A DNA stretch of 64,000 nucleotides from Fragum whitleyi (lineage: Eukaryota > Mollusca > Bivalvia > Cardiida > Cardiidae): the NCBI GenBank assembly GCA_948146395.1, contig OX411548.1, forward strand, positions 57,493,020 through 57,557,019, in the 5' to 3' direction. Below, piece by piece: positions 58,236 through 64,000 of the stretch. The notes under the pieces are model-generated. The model did no database searches. It was not told the DNA's origin and worked only from the letters and a program-made list of their open reading frames with translations. The translations under genes and the position numbers were made by a program. The first letter of the stretch is position 1. Each line of letters begins with the position of its first letter.

Positions 58236-59093
58236 ACAAGAGGACCAGAATGGCCCTAAACCACTCACCTGAATTTTATTGGTCCAGTGGAACCCATCCA
58301 CATAACGTTCTGACAAAGTTTCATTCACATTTGCTGATTAGGAGATGTTTTTCCAAGAATTCAAAGTGACCCTGTCTTCCCATTTTTTACTGAGGCCACT
58401 CAATATAAGCTCCCCCACCATTGCCCATACTTATGGGCCAATCAAAATCTCAAGAACAATTTTTGAAAAGATTCTCTAAAAGAACATTCTGCTTAAGTTT
58501 CATTGAAATTGGCCCAGTGGTTAAGGAGGAGATGTTGTTCAAAGATTGCAGCTAAAATTAAGCCCGGCCCTGCCACGCCCATATTTATGGGCCAATCAAT
58601 TTTTTCTCAAACAATTTTAGAAAAGGGACACCCAAGGAACATTCTGGTAAATTTTCATTGAAATCGCCCCAGTGGTTCAGGAGGAAATTTTTTTCAAAAA
58701 TTTCGGGCTTAACTAAATCCCCACCCTGCTAAACCCATATTTATGGGCCAATCAAAATTTTATGAACAATTTTTCAAAAGGGTCACCCAAGGAACGAAGT
58801 TTCATTGAAATTGGCCCAGTGGTTCAGGAGATGTTTTTCAAAGATTTCAAAGTGAAAAAATGCCACGCCCTGCCACACCAATATTCATGGACCATTCAGA
58901 ATTTAGTGAACAATTTTTAAAGAGAGTCACCTAAGGAACATTCTGGCAAAATTTCATTGAAATCGGCCCAGTGGTTCAGGAAAAGAATAAGTTTTTCTAA
59001 ATTGTTGACGACAGACATCGCACAGCATACGGCAGACTCAGCATCAACCTAAAAGCTCCCCTTGAGCACGTTGTGCTCAGGTGAGCTAAAAAG
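58236..59093 (+). repeat. Hybrid array: family C/F-type ends with family B-like monomers
   Basis: Header ACAAGAGGACCAGAATGGCC with arm ACTCACCTGA. Monomers are family B-like (TGCCACGCCCATATTTATGG, AAATTGGCCCAGTGGTTAAG). The tail is GAGCACGTTGTGCTCAGGTG followed by AGCTAAAAA, with the arm GCTCAGGTGAGC at 59075-59086, as in families C, F and H. The ends of one family therefore sit around the monomers of another. Confidence 0.8.
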
Positions 59094-59990
59094 GGTCACA
59101 CAAGGAACATTCTGGTAAAGTTTCATTGAAATTAGCCCAGTGATTCAGGAGGCTATGTCGATCGATCGTTCAAAGATTTTGGGCTCAAAATAAGCCCTGC
59201 CCTGCCACGCCCACATTTATGGGCCAATCAATATTTTGCGAACACTTTTTGAAGAGGGTCAACAAAGGAACATTCTGGTGAAGTTTCATCGAAAACAACC
59301 CAGTGGTTCAGGAGCTGATGTCGTTCAAAGATTTCGGGCTCAAAATAAGCCCCACACTGCCACGCCCATATTTATGGGCCAATCCTATTTCTGAGGACTA
59401 TTTTTGAAAGGGTCGGCTAAGGAACATTCTGGTAAAGTTTCATTGAAATTGGGCTCATGGTTCAGACGGAGATGTTGTTCAAAGATTTCAGGCTTTAAAG
59501 GGGTTCCACCCTGCCACACCAATCTTTATTGGCTAATCCAAATTCTGCGAGCAATTCTTGAAAAGTGTCACCCGAGGAACATTCTGGTAGAGTTTTGTTG
59601 AAATCGACCCAGTGGTTCAAAAGGAGATGTTGTTAAAAGATTTCGGGCTCAAAATAAGCCCTGCCCTGCAACACCCATATTTGGGGGTCAATTCAAATTT
59701 CTTGAACAACTTAAGAATCTCAACCTACGAAAAATCTGGTAGAGCTTCATTAAAATTGGCCTGATGGTTCAGAAGGAGATGTTGTGCAAAGATTTTGGGC
59801 TCAAAAAAAGCTCTGCCCTTACTCGCCCATATTTGTGGGTCAATACAGTTTCTTGGACAACTTTAGAAGGTCATCCTACAAACATTCTGTTAGAGTTTCA
59901 TTCAAATCAACCCAATGGTTCAGGAGATGTCGTTCAAACATTTCAAAGTGAATATCTCACTCCAATCCAATTTTTATCAACATCTGAATT
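59094..59990 (+). repeat. Family B array without header or tail
   Basis: About six family B monomers (GGGCTCAAAATAAGCCC, TGCCACGCCCATATTTATGG, TTCATTGAAATTGG). It starts directly at the A-run that closes the hybrid element. A single further monomer fragment lies at 60446-60540. Confidence 0.8.
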
Positions 59991-60445
59991 GTAGGCAGCA
60001 GCAGCCTCTGAATTAGACCACCGAATTAATGTCATTTGGGAAAGGGTTAAAAATGGTAACCTAGCTGTATCAAAGTTCATAGCGTTTTTATGTTTTTTTC
60101 CTTGTCATTTTGTTTAACAAAGCAGACACATTTTGTTTCGTTTTTTATTAACAACAAACAAGCCATTCACAAATCATGTGAAATAAGTCATATTAGTATG
60201 ACACATGAAAAAGGGAAGGTGATGTTGTTGGCTTAGCTTGTAAGCTGTGAATGAATAGAATATTTATTCCTCAGAAATGGAATTCAAGTTTTCTTTAACG
60301 ATTCCCACAGAATGGCTCTTTTTGAATCCCCACAAGAAAAACAGCCTTGGAAAACATTAAGGGAAATGAAGACATTGATATCACAAACAATATTTTCAGG
60401 TTGCTTGCTGAATACAGGTGGCTGCTAACAGAGCTTTGACTGTAA
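59991..60445. other. No recognised feature
   Basis: AT-rich spacer; nothing recognised. Confidence 0.4.
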
Positions 60446-60537
60446 TTTCATATGAAGATTTTGGGCTCAAAAAAGCTCTGCCCTGCCACGCCCATATTTA
60501 TGGGTCAATTCGAATTTCTGGGACAACTTTATATTGT

Positions 60538-60582
60538 GGCCAAAACATGTTGCCAAAATGTCCTGGCCAAAATGTCTGTCCA
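60538..60582. repeat. Right-end fragment of a second GGCCAAAA element
   Basis: GTGGCCAAAACATGTTGCCA, AAATGTCCTGGCCAAAATGT is oriented like a right terminus and lies just outside the left target duplication of the 60618-63486 element. Confidence 0.6.
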
Positions 60583-60617
60583 ACATCAGAAAGGGATAAT
60601 GTCCACCCTTTTGGAAT

Positions 60618-63486
60618 GGTGGACGGATGTTTTGGCCACGGACGTTTTGGCCAGGACGTTTTGGCCATGGACGTTTTGGCCATAATATTTTTCAAAATAG
60701 GACCTTTTGGCCAAAAAATATTTGTTGGAAGAATAAGCCATTTTAAGAATTTCTAATCACCTTATAGTTGTTTTTTAGTCAGTTAGATAATAGTGTTGAC
60801 ATTTTTTACCATTTTGATGTGTTTAATCACTTAATAGCTCATCTGAAGAAGAAAAAAATATCCCTTTTTTGGGACTCCCCTACAATACTTTACCATGACA
60901 AGAGGGCCATTGGCCCTAAAGCGCTCACCTGATGCATGGCTAAACAAAAGTCAAAGAGATCCAGAAGAAAACATTTCAGTTAAAAATGTTGCCTCTAAAG
61001 TACTAAAAAACATTTTTGACCCTCGATCAAACTTGTGTAAGATTTCAAGGCAATTTCAAACTTGACCTAGGTTTCATACAAACATACTGACCAAGTTTCA
61101 GGATATTTGAGTAAACATGGTTTCTTTTTTTTAAGATTTGACCCCTTGACCCCAATTTTGACCCCACTTGACCCAATTTTGAACATGACTGAGATTTGAT
61201 GGAGACAAACATGTTTCAAGACATTTGGACCAAATATGTGGCCTCTAGAGTACACACAAGGTTTTTCAAAGATTTGAACCCATGACCCCATTTTTGACCC
61301 CACTTGACCCAATTTGAACTTGACCGAGATTTGATGGAGATATACATTCTGACCAAGTTTCAAGACATTTGAGCCAAAAATATGTCCTCTAGAGTGCACA
61401 CAAGGTTTTTCTAAGATTTGACCCCTTGACCCAATTTTTTGACCCCACTTGACCCAATTTCAAACTTGACCGAGATTTGATGGAGACAAACATTCTGACC
61501 AAGTTTCAAGACATTTGAGCCAAAAATATGTCCTCTAGAGTGCATACAAGGTTTTTCTAAGATTTGACCCCTTGACTCCATTTTGACCCCACTTGACCCA
61601 ATTTTGAAATTGACCGAGATTTGATGGAGACAAATATTGTGACCATGTTTCAAGACATTTGGGCCAAAAATGTGGCCTCTAAAGTGCGAACAAAGTGTTC
61701 TAAGATTTGACCCCATTTTTGACCCCACTTGACCCAATTTCAAACCTGGCTGAGATTTGATGGAGACAAAAATTCTGGCCAAGTTTAAAGACATATGGAC
61801 CAAAAATATGGCCTCTAGATTGCACACAAGGTTTTTCACGATTTGAACCCTTGGCCCCATTTTTGACCCCACTTGACCCAATTTCAAACTTGACCGAGAT
61901 TTGATGGAGACAAACATTCTGACCAACTTTCAAGACATTTGGACCAAACATATGTCTTTAGAGTGCATACAAGGTTTTTCTTAGATTTGACCCTTTGACC
62001 CCATTTTTGACCCCACTTGACCCATTTTTAAACTTAACCGAGATTTGATGGAGACAATTATTGTGACCAAGTTTCAAGACATTTGGACCAAAAATATGGC
62101 CTTTACAGTGCACCGAGGTTTTTCTAAGATTTGACCCCTTGACCCCATTTTGGACCCCAATTGACCCAATTTCGAACTTGACCGAGATTTGATGGAGACA
62201 TACATTCTGACCAAGTTTCAAGACATTTGGACCAAAAATATTGCCTCTAGGGTGCACAAAAGGTTTTTCTTAGATTTGACCCTTTGACCCCATTTTTTAC
62301 CCTACTCGACCCATTTTTAAACTTAACTGAAATTTGATGGAGAAAACATTCTGACCAAGTTTCAAGACATTTGGACCAAAAATATGGCCTTTAGAGTGCA
62401 CACAAGGTTTTTCTAAGATTTGACCCCTTGACCCCATTTTTGACCCCACTTGACCCAATTTCAAACTTGGCCGAGATTTGATGGAGACAAACATTCTGAC
62501 TAGTTTCAAAACATTTGGGCCAAAAATATGGCCTCTAGAGAACACACAAGGTTTTTCTAACATTTGACCCCTTGACCCCACTTTTGACCCTACTTGACCC
62601 AATTTCAAACTTGATTGAGATTCGATGGAGACAAACATTCTTACCAAGTTTCAAGACATTTAGGCCAAAAATATGGCCTCTAGAGCGCACACAAGGTTTT
62701 TCTAAGAATTGACCCCTTGACCCCATTTTTGACCCCACCTGACCCAATTTCCAACTTGATCGCGATTTGATGGAGACAAACATTCTGACCAAGTTTCAAG
62801 ACATTTGGGCCAAAAATGTGGCCTCTAGAGTGCACACAAGGTAAAGTTTGACGATGGACGACGGACGATGGACAACGGACGACGGACAGCAGCCCATCAC
62901 AATAGCTCACCTTGAGCACTTCATGCTCAGGTGAGCTTATAACAAATCAATTGAAAATAATATGAAATGTAAACTATATAAAGTTTACAAAATGCAAGAT
63001 CTGCATACATTTCTTTCAAATATTATATGAAAATATAAGATAAAAAAAATATGGATTTTTTTATTTTTTCGGACAGCACAGTTACCATAGATCATTTTTT
63101 TTGGCCAAAAGAATTTGACTTTATTTATTAAATCAAATTAACTATCAACTATTTAGCAAATAAAAAAGATAAGACAGAAATTGCTACATGTAGATCAAAG
63201 CAAGTTGGCAAAAATGTATCATTCTTTGAGGAAATTAACTCCTTTTCTCACATAATTTTGCTAATGGTATGATATTTTTATCTTGTAAATACACTTCTTA
63301 AGTGGACAAATAGTTAAATGAAAAGACAAAAAAATAAAGCATGACATTTAATTTTTATAAACAAACTTTTTAATACCCATACAATAGAATTTGGCCAAAA
63401 GGTCCTACTTTGAAAAACATTGTGGCCAAATTGTCCGTGGCCAAAACATCCTGGCCAAAATGTCGGTGGCCAAAACGTCCTACATT
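60618..63486. mobile_element. 2.87-kb DNA transposon with GGACGTTTTGGCCA inverted ends and 10-bp target duplication
   Basis: Both ends are arrays of GGACGTTTTGGCCA-type units: about 110 bp at the left (60618-60730) and the inverted equivalent at 63375-63486, including GGACCTTTTGGCCAAA as the innermost unit. Perfect CTTTTGGAAT copies flank it at 60608-60617 and 63487-63496. A 9-10 bp duplication with long repetitive ends fits Mutator-like elements, but no transposase was found. Its interior is occupied by a family F array. Confidence 0.8.
60898..62943 (+). repeat. Family F tandem array, header and tail complete
   Basis: The header is ACAAGAGGGCCATTGGCCCT with the arm GCTCACCTGA at 60923-60932. 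About thirteen monomers of roughly 145 bp carry CTTGACCGAGATTTGATGG, AGACAAACATTCTGACCAAG, TTTCAAGACATTTGGACC, GGCCTCTAGAGTGCACAC and GATTTGACCCCTTGACCCC. The end has GACGACGGACGATGGAC and the tail hairpin AGCTCACCTTGAGCAC...GTGCTCAGGTGAGCT (arm at 62925-62936). Minus-strand ORFs of 80-170 codons here are read-through of the monomer. Confidence 0.88.
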
Positions 63487-63580
63487 CTTTTGGAATACTG
63501 TATAGGATTCTGGTGGTTTATTCCCACTTTGTCTAATCCCATTTCGTCTACACTATAAAATTATTGGTTTACAGATTGTA

Positions 63581-63641
63581 GAAAAGAAAGTAACAGCAGA
63601 AAAAGTAACAGGAAAAAAAGAAACAGGAAAAAAAGTAACAG
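63581..63641 (+). repeat. Short minisatellite
   Basis: Four to five units of about 15 bp of the form GAAAAAAAGTAACAG with changes. Confidence 0.75.
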
Positions 63642-64000
63642 TTTTACATAAAAGCGGCACTATTAAACTAAGTTATTGCTTAAGTAAAAAGGACATTTTG
63701 GAAAAAAATTATTCTTATTATTAAATGTGAACATTAATCATTAAGTATGTTGTGTATTTCATTTTGGTATTAAGAATTTAACACCTGTATAGGTGTCATT
63801 ATATCTTATACTTGTCAAGATCTTTAGTTTGTGATAAAAGGTGTGAACTTATACAGTTTTACCTAATTAACATAGTAATGCCTTATTGCTTAATGAACAT
63901 GAGAATAATTTAAGCTACAGATGATCTATTTCTCAAATTTTGTTAAATTCTTCCATATTCAGAATGAAAAGTTCTTTCTTAGCAATTGACCTGTTTGTAA

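Noticed and set aside
61067..62919. Series of minus-strand ORFs with repeated IFGPNVLKLGQNVCLHQISV-like peptides
   Set aside because: These are open frames across the family F monomer. Frames shift between monomers and there is no start context or domain.

Overview
This window looks like bivalve-mollusc nuclear DNA. It is AT-rich, has spliced coding sequence with GT-AG introns, and is almost filled by transposons, SINEs and short tandem arrays of a kind common in bivalve genomes. The species cannot be fixed from the sequence. No tool was run: identities come from reading the bases and from memory of protein families.

Layout. Positions 1-5150 (minus strand) hold a CR1/Jockey-type non-LTR retrotransposon whose 3' end lies outside the window. 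Its endonuclease/reverse-transcriptase frame is open from the window edge to 2688 and is separated from ORF1 (2689-3813) by a single in-frame stop. Upstream lie an SGNH-esterase-like ORF and a BEL/Pao-like gag fragment. Positions 5340-35400 are repeat arrays interleaved with quiet stretches, a deleted Tc1/mariner copy (8986-10177), SINEs, a 268-bp MITE (13244-13511) and a 1.66-kb transposon with unusual subterminal repeats (21805-23462). From 35.6 to 52.1 kb on the minus strand lies the only host gene recognised, a sperm-tail PG-rich-repeat gene resembling STPG1. It has five exons whose splice phases all agree (51935-52120, 50880-50994, 44686-44789, 36272-36336, 35599-35789) and introns packed with repeats. 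Positions 53-64 kb are again repeats, including an 820-bp DNA transposon with a 6-bp target duplication and a 2.9-kb element with long GGACGTTTTGGCC-type inverted repeats and a perfect 10-bp target duplication.

The most interesting signal is a set of repeat families (labelled A to L here) that differ in sequence but share one design. A header of ACAAGA (or ACTAGA) is followed by a small hairpin and then a short arm. A tandem array of monomers follows, most of about 145-160 bp and many containing a variant of CAAGTTTCAT. Next comes a GGAC/GACA-rich stretch, and last a 3' arm, often itself in a hairpin, ending in an A-run. In at least seven families the header arm is the reverse complement of the 3' arm although the arm sequence differs between families. 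This is covariation that suggests the two ends pair. Nested copies give inferred empty sites, and these lie in A-runs. I cannot tell from here whether this superfamily is already catalogued.
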